From Niveispirillum sp. SYP-B3756 (GTDB lineage Bacteria > Pseudomonadota > Alphaproteobacteria > Azospirillales > Azospirillaceae): 64,000 nucleotides of DNA. The position numbers and the translations under genes were made by a program. This document shows positions 1 through 8,361 of this stretch, one piece after another (the first letter of the stretch is position 1; every line of letters begins with the position of its first letter). The notes under the pieces were generated by a model that made no database searches, was not told the DNA's origin, and was given only the letters and a program-made list of their open reading frames with translations. The stretch covers positions 124,001 to 188,000 of the forward strand of contig NZ_WIDQ01000001.1 in the NCBI RefSeq assembly GCF_009495745.1, given 5' to 3'.

Positions 1-19
1 CACGGACGCGCATGGCCAT
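1..19 (-). CDS. possible 5' end of a gene running off the left edge
   Basis: On the minus strand an ATG at 19 is preceded by GGGGAG with a 9-base spacer, which is a good ribosome binding site. Only six codons lie inside the window (Met-Ala-Met-Arg-Val-Arg), so nothing can be said about the product. The 116 bases between it and the stop of the neighbouring kinase contain no other gene I can see. Confidence 0.25.
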
Positions 20-135
20 GACGGCAAACTCCCCGGAAACGCAAAACCTGTCGGATCAGGCATCAAAGTGACGATTGACCTCTAACTCTAGCATAGGCCG
101 GTTGACAGGTTAATCTGCCTTGTGCACGCGCCTGT

Positions 136-1419
136 TCAGGTCGGGCGGCTGCCATAGGGGGCCAGCGGCAGGTCGAAACTGGCGATGGTCCCCCGCCCCA
201 GCTCACTTTCCAGGCGCAATTGCCCCCCGTGGCAATGTATCAACTGGTGCGACAGGGCAAGGCCGAGACCGGTGCCCTTGGACCGGCTGTCGGCATCACC
301 GGCCTGTTCATAGGGCCGGCCCAACCGGGCCAGATCGGCAGGCGCGATGCCATCGCCATTATCCCGGACCGTCAGAACCAGCCGCCGCCCCCGGCGATGG
401 GCCGATATCTGCACCACACCGCCAGCCGCCGTAAATTTCACCGCGTTGGAGAGCAGGTTCAACAGCACCTGCTTGATGGCCCTTGCATCCACCTGCACCA
501 GTTGCCAGTCGCCCTCCGGCAGCAGTTCGATCGTCACCTTGCGTTCGAAGGCCAGACCGCGCACCAGGCGCACCACCTGGTTAACCAGGGCCTGGCTGTC
601 AAAGGTGGCGGCGCAAAGCTCCAGCTTGCCGGCCTCCACCCGCGCGATATCCAGCATATCATTGACCAGATCCAGCAGATGCTGGCCGCTGGAACGGATA
701 TTCTCGACAAATTCCTTATAGGCAGGGTCGCCCAGCGGCCCCATCACCTCCCCCGCCATCAGGCCGGAAAAGCCGATCACCGCCGTCAGCGGGGTGCGCA
801 ATTCATGGGTCATGGTGGCCAGGAACAGGGAGCGGGCGGCCAATGCCGCCTCCGCCTGCTCCTGGGCCTGCCGGCTTTCCGCTTCCGCCTTCCGGCGCGC
901 AGCCAGTTCTGCCACTGCCTGCATCCCGGCATGGCGCAGCTCAATCAGCTGCATCGCCGTCTGGGCCAGATCGCGCAGCACCTGCCGGTCACGGTCGCAC
1001 AAATGGCGGGGCTGGCGGTCGATGACGCAGAGCGTGCCCAGCCGGTGCCCGTTGGGGGTCAGCAGCGGGGCACCGGCATAAAAACGAATATCCGGCGCGC
1101 CCGTCACCAGCGGGTTATCGGCGAAGCGCGCATCCAACAGTGCGTCTTCCACCTCCATAATGTCGGTGCCCAGGATCGTATGGGCGCAAAAGGCCATTTC
1201 GCGCGGCGTCTGCGGGGCCTCCAGCCCATAGCGGGCCTTGAACCATTGCCGCGTCTCATCCACCAGGGAAACCAGGGCGATGGGGGTGCCGATCAGGGTG
1301 GCCGCCATTCGGGCCAGCCGGTCAAAGGAATCCTCTGGGCCGGTATCCAGAATAGCATAGCCATGCAGACTGGCGACGCGCTCCCCTTCATCTTCTGGTA
1401 CTGGCGGCAATTTCATCAT
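136..1419 (-). CDS. soluble GAF-domain sensor histidine kinase
   Basis: A 427-residue cytoplasmic histidine kinase with no membrane segment. Residues about 25-160 form a GAF domain of the phytochrome-like class often found in kinases that begin with an ILDTxPE motif, seen here at 23-29. A short linker helix (165-195) leads to a HisKA domain whose phospho-acceptor is His205 in MTHELRTPL. The HATPase domain follows, with an N box (NLLSNAVKF) and G boxes DNGDGI and GTGLGL. No receiver domain or adjacent regulator gene is present, so it is an orphan. The frame is open well upstream, through the divergent cupin gene. I chose the ATG at 1419 because GAF homology starts right after it, although its ribosome site is weak. 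Confidence 0.85.
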   Translation of the reverse strand: MMKLPPVPEDEGERVASLHGYAILDTGPEDSFDRLARMAATLIGTPIALVSLVDETRQWFKARYGLEAPQTPREMAFCAHTILGTDIMEVEDALLDARFADNPLVTGAPDIRFYAGAPLLTPNGHRLGTLCVIDRQPRHLCDRDRQVLRDLAQTAMQLIELRHAGMQAVAELAARRKAEAESRQAQEQAEAALAARSLFLATMTHELRTPLTAVIGFSGLMAGEVMGPLGDPAYKEFVENIRSSGQHLLDLVNDMLDIARVEAGKLELCAATFDSQALVNQVVRLVRGLAFERKVTIELLPEGDWQLVQVDARAIKQVLLNLLSNAVKFTAAGGVVQISAHRRGRRLVLTVRDNGDGIAPADLARLGRPYEQAGDADSRSKGTGLGLALSHQLIHCHGGQLRLESELGRGTIASFDLPLAPYGSRPT

Positions 1420-1527
1420 GCGGGTAAGCCGCTTGTTCCGTAAAATATTCACGAGAGTATAAACTGCTTTGGCGTGCTTGACGATAGGCGCCATGCGGAC
1501 ATCTGCATCAACGGAATGGAGACGATC

Positions 1528-1890
1528 ATGCACCCCCCTGCTCTTCCCCCCATCGTGGTTTTGGACGATGCCGGGCCGGCACCGGAAAGCTATCGCCCGC
1601 CGGCGGATCGCATCCTGGCGGGCGATCCGGTGCAGACCGTCTCCAACCGCTTTGCCAGCGCCGACGGGCGCTTCAATTGCGGGGTCTGGAGCTGCCAGCC
1701 CGGCAAATGGCGGGTGATTTTCAGCGAGAATGAGTTCTGCCAGTGGCTGGAAGGGGTGGTGCTGGTGACCGGCGATGACGGGCAGCAGCGCCGCTTCCAG
1801 GCGGGCGATGCCTTCGTCATGCCCGCCGGCTTCACCGGCACCTGGGAGGTGCTGGAGCCGGCGCGCAAATATTACGCGGTGTATGAATAA
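1528..1890 (+). CDS. small cupin-domain protein (DUF861 / Cupin_3 type)
   Basis: A 120-residue single-domain cupin. The C-terminal half reads as the conserved beta-barrel of the DUF861 family, with a Glu-Gly turn (WLEGVVLVTGDDG), a GDAFVMPAGF strand and a terminal WEVLEPARKYYAVYE. That family includes the metal-binding half of ureidoglycine aminohydrolase, but most small members have no assigned reaction, and none is assigned here. The ATG at 1528 follows GGAGA by about five bases and is preferred over an upstream ATG at 1516. It is divergent from the GAF kinase and convergent with the acyltransferase, separated from the latter by a strong hairpin. Confidence 0.8.
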   Translation: MHPPALPPIVVLDDAGPAPESYRPPADRILAGDPVQTVSNRFASADGRFNCGVWSCQPGKWRVIFSENEFCQWLEGVVLVTGDDGQQRRFQAGDAFVMPAGFTGTWEVLEPARKYYAVYE

Positions 1891-1894
1891 TACC

Positions 1895-1929
1895 AATCCC
1901 CCTTGATCGTGACCGATCAAGGGGGATTT
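1895..1929. terminator. perfect 15-bp hairpin between convergent genes, also a repeat copy
   Basis: Arms AATCCCCCTTGATCG (1895-1909) and CGATCAAGGGGGATT (1914-1928) are perfectly complementary around a TGAC loop, with an A tract on one side and a T run on the other. It lies between the stops of the cupin gene and the acyltransferase gene, so it can end transcription from both directions. A second version of the same 35 bases is at 56967-57001 with changed arms; see findings. Confidence 0.75.
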
Positions 1930-1967
1930 CGCGTTCCACAAGCGCTGGGCGGCGGCATCCGCCGCCT

Positions 1968-2870
1968 TCAATCCGGCCAGCGGCGATGTTGCCACATCCA
2001 CTGGCCGGGGTCGTCGCGCACCCAGTCGCCCAGCAAATCGTTAAGCTGGTGCATCACTGCCGCCGCGTCTGCCCGCATGTCGCCACTGCGGGCAAAACGC
2101 AAGGGGGGCAGCGCCTCCACCCGGAAACGCGCCGGCCCCAGCCGGATCACCCGCAGCGGCACCGCCGGAATGTCATAGCGCAGGGCCAGTTCGGCCAGCA
2201 GCGTGCCCGTCATCGCGTCCCGCCCCAGGAAGGGCACGGGAATGCCTTCGTTCAGTTTCTGGTCGATCAGCAGGCCGATATGGTTGCCAGCGCGCACGGC
2301 ATCAACCAGACCGCGCGCCGCCTCCTTCCCCTTGGGCACCATGTGCCCGCCCAGCGCGGCGCGGGCGCGGGCCAGCATCTTGGCGACATAGGGGTTGTTG
2401 GGCCGGCGGAAAACATAGGTCAGGTCCAGCCCGAAACGGGATGCGGTGATGCCGCACATTTCCCAGTTGGCAAAGTGACCGGTGAAGACGATGCCGGCCC
2501 GCCCGTCATCGGCCAGCGCCTGCAAATGCTCCGCCCCCACCAGTTCAACATGATCGGTATAGCGGGCGGCGATATGGTCCAGATGCACATATTCACCCAA
2601 GGTGCGGCCCAGATTGTCCCAGGCCTGCCGCACCACCCTTTCCACCGCCGGCCCGTCCAATTCCGGCAGGGCGCGGGCAACGGCGCGCCGCATCCGGGCC
2701 GATGATGGCAGCCGCGGGCCCAGCGTGCGCATGATGAAGCCGCCGGTATTGGACGCCGCCACCGGCCCCAGCAGCCGCATGGATTTGATGAAGATCCAGG
2801 CCAGCACCGCTTCCAGCCGATAGAGCACCAAGCGGTTGAGTTTTCGCCGCAATTGGCTATGCGTCGCCAT
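1968..2870 (-). CDS. lipid A biosynthesis acyltransferase (LpxL/HtrB family)
   Basis: A 300-residue inner-membrane acyltransferase of the lysophospholipid/lauroyl acyltransferase family, which adds secondary acyl chains to the Kdo-lipid A precursor. An N-terminal hydrophobic helix (about 15-40) anchors it. The catalytic HX4E-type motif is visible as HFANWE near residue 131, and the conserved FRRPNNP and LIDQK segments follow. Length matches the family (about 290-310). Its start overlaps the end of lpxK by 14 bases, and lpxK in turn overlaps waaA. The three genes thus form one translationally coupled operon for Kdo-lipid A assembly. Which position or chain it acylates cannot be read from sequence. 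Confidence 0.85.
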   Translation of the reverse strand: MATHSQLRRKLNRLVLYRLEAVLAWIFIKSMRLLGPVAASNTGGFIMRTLGPRLPSSARMRRAVARALPELDGPAVERVVRQAWDNLGRTLGEYVHLDHIAARYTDHVELVGAEHLQALADDGRAGIVFTGHFANWEMCGITASRFGLDLTYVFRRPNNPYVAKMLARARAALGGHMVPKGKEAARGLVDAVRAGNHIGLLIDQKLNEGIPVPFLGRDAMTGTLLAELALRYDIPAVPLRVIRLGPARFRVEALPPLRFARSGDMRADAAAVMHQLNDLLGDWVRDDPGQWMWQHRRWPD

Positions 2871-3861
2871 TGCCTACCCCGATCACACCATCCAACAGAC
2901 GATCCAGCGCCGCCGCATCGCCCAGCGCCACCTGCACCGGCAGGATTTCCACCTGCGCCCGCAGCGACGGCGGCAGCCGCATGGCATCCTTTTCCGTCGT
3001 CACCGGCAGCGCGTCCAGCGCCGCCGCCCGGCGCAGCAATGCCGCCAGTTCATCCGCCATGTAAGGGTGATGGTCGGGAAAAGGAAGGGTGGCGACCGGC
3101 ATGGCGCCGATGCGGCGCAGCGTATCGAAGAATTTTTCCGGCCGGCCGATCCCGGCGAAACCCAGCACCCGCCGCCCGGCCAGCCGGCTGGCCGCCACCG
3201 CATCGGGCACCAGCGCGGCGGTCAATAAGGGTAACCCGGCCGCCGCCGTCGCGTCGCGCACGCCCACAGCCGCCGGCCCTTCCTGGCCCATCAGCAGCAC
3301 GGCCTGGGCGCGGGCCAGCCCAGCCGTCACCGGCTCCCGCAGGGGGCCGGCGGGGATCACCCTTCCATTGCCGAATCCGGCCCCGGCATCGGCGACGATC
3401 AGGGAAAAATCCTTGGCCAGGGCCGGGTTCTGGAAACCATCATCCATGATGATGGCCTGCACCCCGGCATCGCGCATCGCCCTTGCCGCTGCCACCCGAT
3501 CCCGGCCAATCCAGGCCGGGATATGCCGGGACAGCAAGAGGGGCTCATCCCCCACATCGCCGGCCGTATGGCGATCCGGGTCAACCCGCAGCGGCCCGGC
3601 CAGCCGCCCGCCATGCCCGCGTGACAGGGCCGCAGCATTCAAGCCGCGCGCCCGCAACCGTTCCACCAGATAGCGCACCAGCGGCGTCTTGCCGGCCCCG
3701 CCGGCCACCAGATTGCCGACGCAGATCACCGGCACACCCGCCTTGACCGGCCCCCCCTGCCGCAGCCGCCGGGCCGTCACGCCCGCCCACAGGCAGGCCA
3801 GCGGCGCCAGGGCGGCAGCCGCCAGCCCCGCCGGGCGATACCAGAAGCCCGGCGCCTTCAT
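2857..3861 (-). CDS. lpxK: tetraacyldisaccharide 4'-kinase
   Basis: LpxK phosphorylates the 4' position of tetraacyldisaccharide-1-phosphate to give lipid IVA at the inner membrane. The 334-residue protein has the expected N-terminal hydrophobic helix (about 10-30). A P-loop GNLVAGGAGKTP at about 48-59 follows, then SRGHGG and the DDGFQNP motif (around 139) with the DGxQ signature of the family. Length is typical (310-350). It is the middle gene of the waaA-lpxK-acyltransferase operon: its ATG overlaps the waaA stop by four bases (ATGA), and its own stop lies 14 bases inside the next gene. Confidence 0.93.
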   Translation of the reverse strand: MKAPGFWYRPAGLAAAALAPLACLWAGVTARRLRQGGPVKAGVPVICVGNLVAGGAGKTPLVRYLVERLRARGLNAAALSRGHGGRLAGPLRVDPDRHTAGDVGDEPLLLSRHIPAWIGRDRVAAARAMRDAGVQAIIMDDGFQNPALAKDFSLIVADAGAGFGNGRVIPAGPLREPVTAGLARAQAVLLMGQEGPAAVGVRDATAAAGLPLLTAALVPDAVAASRLAGRRVLGFAGIGRPEKFFDTLRRIGAMPVATLPFPDHHPYMADELAALLRRAAALDALPVTTEKDAMRLPPSLRAQVEILPVQVALGDAAALDRLLDGVIGVGNGDA

Positions 3862-5138
3862 CGGCCGATCCCGGCTTGGTGCAGCAACGGGGCCAGGGCG
3901 GCCATCACCCGGTCAATGGCCTGGGCATTGGCCTCTGCCACGGCGCGGGCGGCATCGGCCTGGGCCTGCCGGGCACTGGCATCATCGAACAGCCGGGCCA
4001 AAGCCGGTGCCAGATCATCCGGTCCCGCCAGCCGGCGCGCCCCGCCCGCCTGTTCCAACGCCGCCGCGATCTCCGCGAAATTATGCATATGCGGGCCATA
4101 GAGCACGGCACTGCCCAGCAGCGCCGGTTCAATCGGGTTATGGCCACCCACCGGCACAAAGGAACCACCGACAACACTGACCGGGCAGAGCCGGAACACC
4201 AACCCCAATTCCCCCAGCGTATCGACCAGGAACACATCCGTCTGCGGCCCCGGCCGTTCCCCCCGCGACCGTCGGGCGACGGAGAGATGGGCCGATGCCA
4301 GCAGATCGGCCACCGCATCGCCGCGCGGCGGGTGGCGCGGCACCAGTACCAAAAGGGCCTTGGGATGGTTGGCGCGCAACCGTCGCTGGGCGGCAATGGC
4401 CGCCGCCTCCTCCCCGGCATGGCTGGAGGCAAAACACCAGGGAAGCCGCCCCGCCAGCCGGGCGGCCAGCAGCGCCTGTTCCCCCGCATCGGCCGGCAGC
4501 GGGGCGGCGGAATATTTCAGATTACCCAGCGCCCGCACATCGCCGATGCCCAGGGTGCTGAGATAATCCGCCTCCACCTGCGTCTGCGCCAGGGCCAGCT
4601 GAAACACCGACAGCAGGCGCCGTGCCGATGCCGGGGCGCGGCGCCAGTTGCGAAAGCTGCGGGCACTCAGCCGTGCATTGACCAGGACACAGGGAAGCGC
4701 GCGGCGGCGGATGCCGGCCAGCAGGTTGGGCCAGAATTCAGACTCGATCCACAGCACCAGATCCGGGTGCCAATGGTCCAGAAACCCATCGACTGCCCCC
4801 GGCAGATCAACCGGCACATATTGATGGAAGGCGCGCGGCCCCGGCAGCCGCTTGGCCATCAGTTCGGCCGAGGTGACCGTCCCGGTGGTGACCATCACCT
4901 GACAGGCCGGGTCCGCCGCCAACAGCCGATCCACCAGCGGCAGCACCGCCAGCGATTCCCCCACACTGGCGGCATGGACCCAGACCAGCGGCCCCGGCGG
5001 CCGGGCCCGGCCGGGCCGGCCCAGCCTTTCGCCCCGGCGGGCCTTGTCTTCCTTGCCGCGCAACGCCCGCCGGTCCAACAGCCGCCGCACGGCCGGGCCG
5101 GCCAGATGGGTCAATCCGCGATAAATCAGCTCAAGCAT
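3858..5138 (-). CDS. waaA: 3-deoxy-D-manno-octulosonic acid (Kdo) transferase
   Basis: WaaA/KdtA transfers Kdo from CMP-Kdo to lipid IVA on the cytoplasmic face of the inner membrane. With the ATG at 5138 the protein is 426 residues, the usual length. It shows the family segments WVHAASVGES near the N-terminus, ESEFWPNL in the middle, and VGGSFVPVGGHNPIEP near residue 310, the glycosyltransferase-B nucleotide-sugar site. The frame stays open further upstream, but those residues do not resemble the family. A GGAG sits 13 bases before the ATG. It leads the operon with lpxK and the acyltransferase, with a 202-base upstream region shared with the divergent His-rich gene. Confidence 0.92.
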   Translation of the reverse strand: MLELIYRGLTHLAGPAVRRLLDRRALRGKEDKARRGERLGRPGRARPPGPLVWVHAASVGESLAVLPLVDRLLAADPACQVMVTTGTVTSAELMAKRLPGPRAFHQYVPVDLPGAVDGFLDHWHPDLVLWIESEFWPNLLAGIRRRALPCVLVNARLSARSFRNWRRAPASARRLLSVFQLALAQTQVEADYLSTLGIGDVRALGNLKYSAAPLPADAGEQALLAARLAGRLPWCFASSHAGEEAAAIAAQRRLRANHPKALLVLVPRHPPRGDAVADLLASAHLSVARRSRGERPGPQTDVFLVDTLGELGLVFRLCPVSVVGGSFVPVGGHNPIEPALLGSAVLYGPHMHNFAEIAAALEQAGGARRLAGPDDLAPALARLFDDASARQAQADAARAVAEANAQAIDRVMAALAPLLHQAGIGR

Positions 5139-5340
5139 GGAACGGGGGACTTCTCCGGGGCCAGGGGCCTGCCTGTTTAGCATGGGCAGCATCGGCACCG
5201 CCATGCCAGCAATCCGATGGCGCCGCGGCGCAAACTTGTCACAGGCTATGGCGCTTTCCGCCGCCCGGCTGCCGCAATCCCGCCCAGATGCCGGGTCAGC
5301 CTGTGTCATCCCCCAGGCAGTGGATCGGATAGGAACGACA

Positions 5341-5667
5341 ATGAAAAACACACTCTCCCTCGCCGCGATGGCAGCCACGATGATGGCCCTGGCCCCGATG
5401 GGCGAAGCCTTTGCCGGCGACGATCACCGTCGCGGCGGCCGCCATCACGAACATCACCATTATTATTATGACCGCGACCCGCCGCGCGGCCGGCCGCATC
5501 ATCATGACCACCACCATTATCACCGGCCACCCCCGCCGCCCGTGGTCTATCACCATTACGCGCCGCCGCCGCGCCCGCCCGCCACGGTGATCTATCGGGA
5601 CATTTACCGGGATTACCCGACCGGCAATTCCTTCAACCTGAAAGTCCATATCGACGGGCGGCGCTAA
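5341..5667 (+). CDS. exported His/Tyr/Pro-rich small protein
   Basis: A 108-residue protein of unknown function. Residues 1-25 form a clear signal peptide (MKNTLSLAAMAATMMALAPM, cleavage after the Ala-Phe-Ala). The mature part opens with two histidine clusters interleaved with Tyr, Asp and Arg. It continues with a proline-rich stretch (about 62-84) and ends with a short folded-looking tail (NSFNLKVHIDGRR). The start is set by AGGAACGACA just before the ATG. High His content suggests metal binding or a surface role in the periplasm, which is inference. It is followed after 98 bases by another exported protein of unknown function. Confidence 0.7.
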   Translation: MKNTLSLAAMAATMMALAPMGEAFAGDDHRRGGRHHEHHHYYYDRDPPRGRPHHHDHHHYHRPPPPPVVYHHYAPPPRPPATVIYRDIYRDYPTGNSFNLKVHIDGRR

Positions 5668-5765
5668 AACCGTCGGAAAGACTTGACGCGGGGCCCCGTC
5701 GGCACGACCTTATAGGTCTTGCTGGCGGGGCCCGTTCTCCGTCTCGACAGGCTATGGAGTTTACC

Positions 5766-6302
5766 ATGAACGTCGTTCCAGCCCATGGGCCGCGCGCCAT
5801 CGCGCGCCTTGCCGCCGGAATTGCCACCCTGCTGGTACTGGCTTCCACCCCCGCCCTGGCGGAGGAAGCGGCACCGAAGGTAAATGGCTTCAAGCCCATC
5901 GAACGGTCGGTGACGCCGGGTGAGCGCGCGGCGGCCCAGTCCTATGCCCGCCCCAGCGCCACCCCCGGCGGTGCCATGCTGGGCATCACGGGTGACAGCG
6001 ACAGCAGCGAACGCAACGGCGTGCAATTCTATATGAGCGGCGGCAGCCGGGCCGGCTGGGGCAACGTCAATTCGATGGGTTCCCGCCGTTCCAATGAACT
6101 GCTGGGCGACGGTATTGCCGTTTATAATGCGGAGCCGTTTTATTCGAACAATCGTGGCTATTACAGCCCCTATAGCGGCTACCGCCCGCCGCCGCCGACC
6201 ATTCAATATAACCAATCCTTCCTGCGGCACATGTATAATGGCAATATTGCCGGTGTACCGTCGGTTTCCGCACCGCTGGAATTCTGGGACGGGCGCCGCT
6301 GA
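5766..6302 (+). CDS. exported protein of unknown function
   Basis: A 178-residue exported protein. The signal peptide covers residues 1-32, with a hydrophobic core around IARLAAGIATLLVLASTPALA and cleavage before EEAAPK. The mature region contains several aromatic, glycine and serine-rich stretches (SNNRGYYSPYSGYRPPPP) and no domain I recognise. GGAG six bases before the ATG at 5766 fixes the start; an in-frame ATG at 5754 lacks a site. A rho-independent terminator follows at 6336. The preceding 98 bases hold a G/C-rich imperfect inverted repeat (5688-5747) that may attenuate read-through from the His-rich gene. Confidence 0.7.
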   Translation: MNVVPAHGPRAIARLAAGIATLLVLASTPALAEEAAPKVNGFKPIERSVTPGERAAAQSYARPSATPGGAMLGITGDSDSSERNGVQFYMSGGSRAGWGNVNSMGSRRSNELLGDGIAVYNAEPFYSNNRGYYSPYSGYRPPPPTIQYNQSFLRHMYNGNIAGVPSVSAPLEFWDGRR

Positions 6303-6335
6303 GACGACTGTCTTACGTCTCCTTGCCTGATGGTA

Positions 6336-6374
6336 AAGGCCCGCTCTGTTCAGAAAACGGCGGCGGGCTTTTTT
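6336..6374 (+). terminator. rho-independent terminator
   Basis: A stem AAGGCCCGC/GCGGGCTTT with a 16-base loop, followed by an unbroken T tract (6369-6374). It lies 33 bases after the stop of the exported protein and reads in its direction. Confidence 0.75.
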
Positions 6375-6531
6375 GTACATAACCGCAGCACATAACGGGA
6401 ATATTGCATCAGTCCCGCCTGTACCGCAAAGCAACCATTCGGCTGGTGATCATCTGCTGTGATATGGATCAAGGACATCAACCCGCCGGCGGGATGAAGT
6501 GGCGCCAATCCATTTCGCAGGAGCAGCAGAG

Positions 6532-6981
6532 ATGTCGGAGACGGCCGACCAAATCCAGATTCACATTCCCTCATCGGAAGAGTTGCGCCAACGCACGGAG
6601 GAGGCGCGTGAGCGTGCCCGCCGCGCCCGCCATCATGCGGAGAACGAGGAGGCTCGCCGCGCTGCGCTGGAGGCTGAGCGCAAGCGCCGCCTGGGTCCGG
6701 CAGAAATCCGCCATCGGCTGACCGGCCTGGAAGAGGTGGTGGAACGCGGTGAATATCAGTTGATGCTGGAGCGTTTCCCCAGCGATCTCTGCGTCGATCG
6801 CGGCCGCGCCATCAACAATAATGAAGAGACCTGGCCGGCGACGCTCGCGGGCGTCGCCCTGCAGCTTTATCTGTTCTGGCAGGCGGAACTGCGCGATCTG
6901 GGCTATGGCATTACGGCCCGCATCCTGGAATTTCCGGATGACATTCCAGGCGATGCCGGCCTGTTCCTCACCTGGCAGTGA
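6532..6981 (+). CDS. cytoplasmic protein of unknown function with N-terminal coiled coil
   Basis: A 149-residue protein without signal peptide. Residues about 14-55 are a highly charged Arg/Glu/Ala helix (EELRQRTEEARERARRARHH) predicted to be a coiled coil. Residues 60-149 look like a compact folded domain ending in PGDAGLFLTWQ. I do not recognise the family. GGAG lies nine bases before the ATG at 6532. It stands alone between a terminator and the envC block, with 150 bases before the next start. Confidence 0.65.
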   Translation: MSETADQIQIHIPSSEELRQRTEEARERARRARHHAENEEARRAALEAERKRRLGPAEIRHRLTGLEEVVERGEYQLMLERFPSDLCVDRGRAINNNEETWPATLAGVALQLYLFWQAELRDLGYGITARILEFPDDIPGDAGLFLTWQ

Positions 6982-7131
6982 AAGCAGTATCGACCGGGCG
7001 GGCGGTTACGCCTACTATGGGGGCCGAATGGACCGGCCGGGAACAATCCGGCAGGATTCAACCACTTAATCCACCCGTCCTGACCCGTTGGGCCGGTGGG
7101 TGATTCGGGCCCGCCGCCGCCAGAGGAAGAT

Positions 7132-8361
7132 TTGAGGATCGCGCCGTTTGCCTTCTGTCTGCTGTCACTGGCTGCTGCCGGGACCGCCCCTGCACAGAAC
7201 AAGCCGGACGAGGCGCAAAAACAGCTGCAGGAAGTGCAGCGCGACCTGAAACAGGCCGACAGCCGCAAAAGCGCCCTGGATGCCAAGGCGGAAGCGCTGG
7301 AGAAGGAGCTGGCCGACCTGCGCGCCCGTTCGATTGAGGCGGCCGAGCAGCAGCGTGCCCAGTCCGATGAACTGGCCCGGCTGGAAGCAGCCCTGGCCGA
7401 TCTGGGCCAGCAGGAACAGGAACGGCTGGCCAAGATCGAGGCGGACAGGGCCGCCCTGGCGGACCTGCTGGGCGCCCTGCAGCGCCTGTCCCGACTGCCG
7501 CCGGAAGCGCTGATCGCCCGGCCGCAACCGCCGGGCGACACGGTAAAGACGGCCCTGCTGCTGCGCAGCGCCGTGCCGGAACTGAAGGCGCGCGCCGATG
7601 CGCTGGCCAATCAGTTGACCGATCTGTCCAGCCTGCGTGCCAAGCTGGACACCCAGCGGACCAAGACGGAAAAGGCCACCGCCAGCCTGGCCGTGCGCCA
7701 GAAGGATCTGGCCAATCTGGTGGCGCGGCGGGAAGAAATCTCCCGCGCCACCGATGCCGAGCGCGAACAGCTGACCGGCACGGTCACCGCGCTGGCCGGC
7801 CGGGCCAGCGACCTGAAAGACCTGATCGAGAAGCTGGAGGCGGAGCGCAAGGCCGCATTGGCCCGCCAGCGCGCCGAAGAGGCTGCCCGCCGCCAGGCGG
7901 CAGAGGCCGAACGCGAACGCCGCGCCAAGGAGAAGGTGGCCACCCTGAAACGCGCCCCCACCCCGCCGCAATTAGGGGGTATGGTGGCACCTGTCGGTGG
8001 AACGGTTGTTGTCCGCTATGGGGAGGCGGACGAGGTGGGGGCGGTCAGCCGTGGCCTGACCTATCGCGGCCGCGCCAGCGGCCCGGTGGTGGCCCCGGCG
8101 GATGGCTCGGTGATGTTCGCGGGTCACTTCAAAGGTTATGGGCTGCTCTTGATCCTGGAACATCCCAACGGATATCATTCCCTGTTGGCCGGGATGGGGC
8201 GGATTGACGCCAAGCTCGGTCAACGTGTGCTGGGCGGGGAACCGGTGGGTCTTTTGTCGGGGGATGGGGCCCCGACGCTTTATTTCGAACTGCGGCGTGG
8301 TGGTCAGCCGGTCAACCCCACACGCGGCCTTTCAGGCTCCGACGGCAAAGGGCATGGTTGA
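7132..8361 (+). CDS. EnvC-like murein hydrolase activator (degenerate LytM domain)
   Basis: A 409-residue periplasmic protein that should activate cell-separation amidases at the septum. A signal peptide (LRIAPFAFCLLSLAAAGTAPAQ) precedes a long Ala/Glu/Arg/Gln coiled coil (about 25-275) and a C-terminal LytM/peptidase M23 fold (about 290-400). The catalytic zinc site is broken: the first HxxxD is absent (YRGRASGPV in its place) and the last HxH is replaced by LYFEL. This is the pattern of EnvC-type activators rather than active endopeptidases. No ATG fits; a TTG at 7132 next to AGAGGAAG gives a clean signal peptide. The stop overlaps the ctpA start (TGATG), so the two are translationally coupled. 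Confidence 0.85.
   Translation: MRIAPFAFCLLSLAAAGTAPAQNKPDEAQKQLQEVQRDLKQADSRKSALDAKAEALEKELADLRARSIEAAEQQRAQSDELARLEAALADLGQQEQERLAKIEADRAALADLLGALQRLSRLPPEALIARPQPPGDTVKTALLLRSAVPELKARADALANQLTDLSSLRAKLDTQRTKTEKATASLAVRQKDLANLVARREEISRATDAEREQLTGTVTALAGRASDLKDLIEKLEAERKAALARQRAEEAARRQAAEAERERRAKEKVATLKRAPTPPQLGGMVAPVGGTVVVRYGEADEVGAVSRGLTYRGRASGPVVAPADGSVMFAGHFKGYGLLLILEHPNGYHSLLAGMGRIDAKLGQRVLGGEPVGLLSGDGAPTLYFELRRGGQPVNPTRGLSGSDGKGHG

Noticed and set aside
5683-5716. TTGACG with TATAGG as a promoter before the exported protein at 5766
   Set aside because: The spacing is 22 bases, too long for a sigma-70 promoter, and both lie in a G+C-rich inverted repeat.
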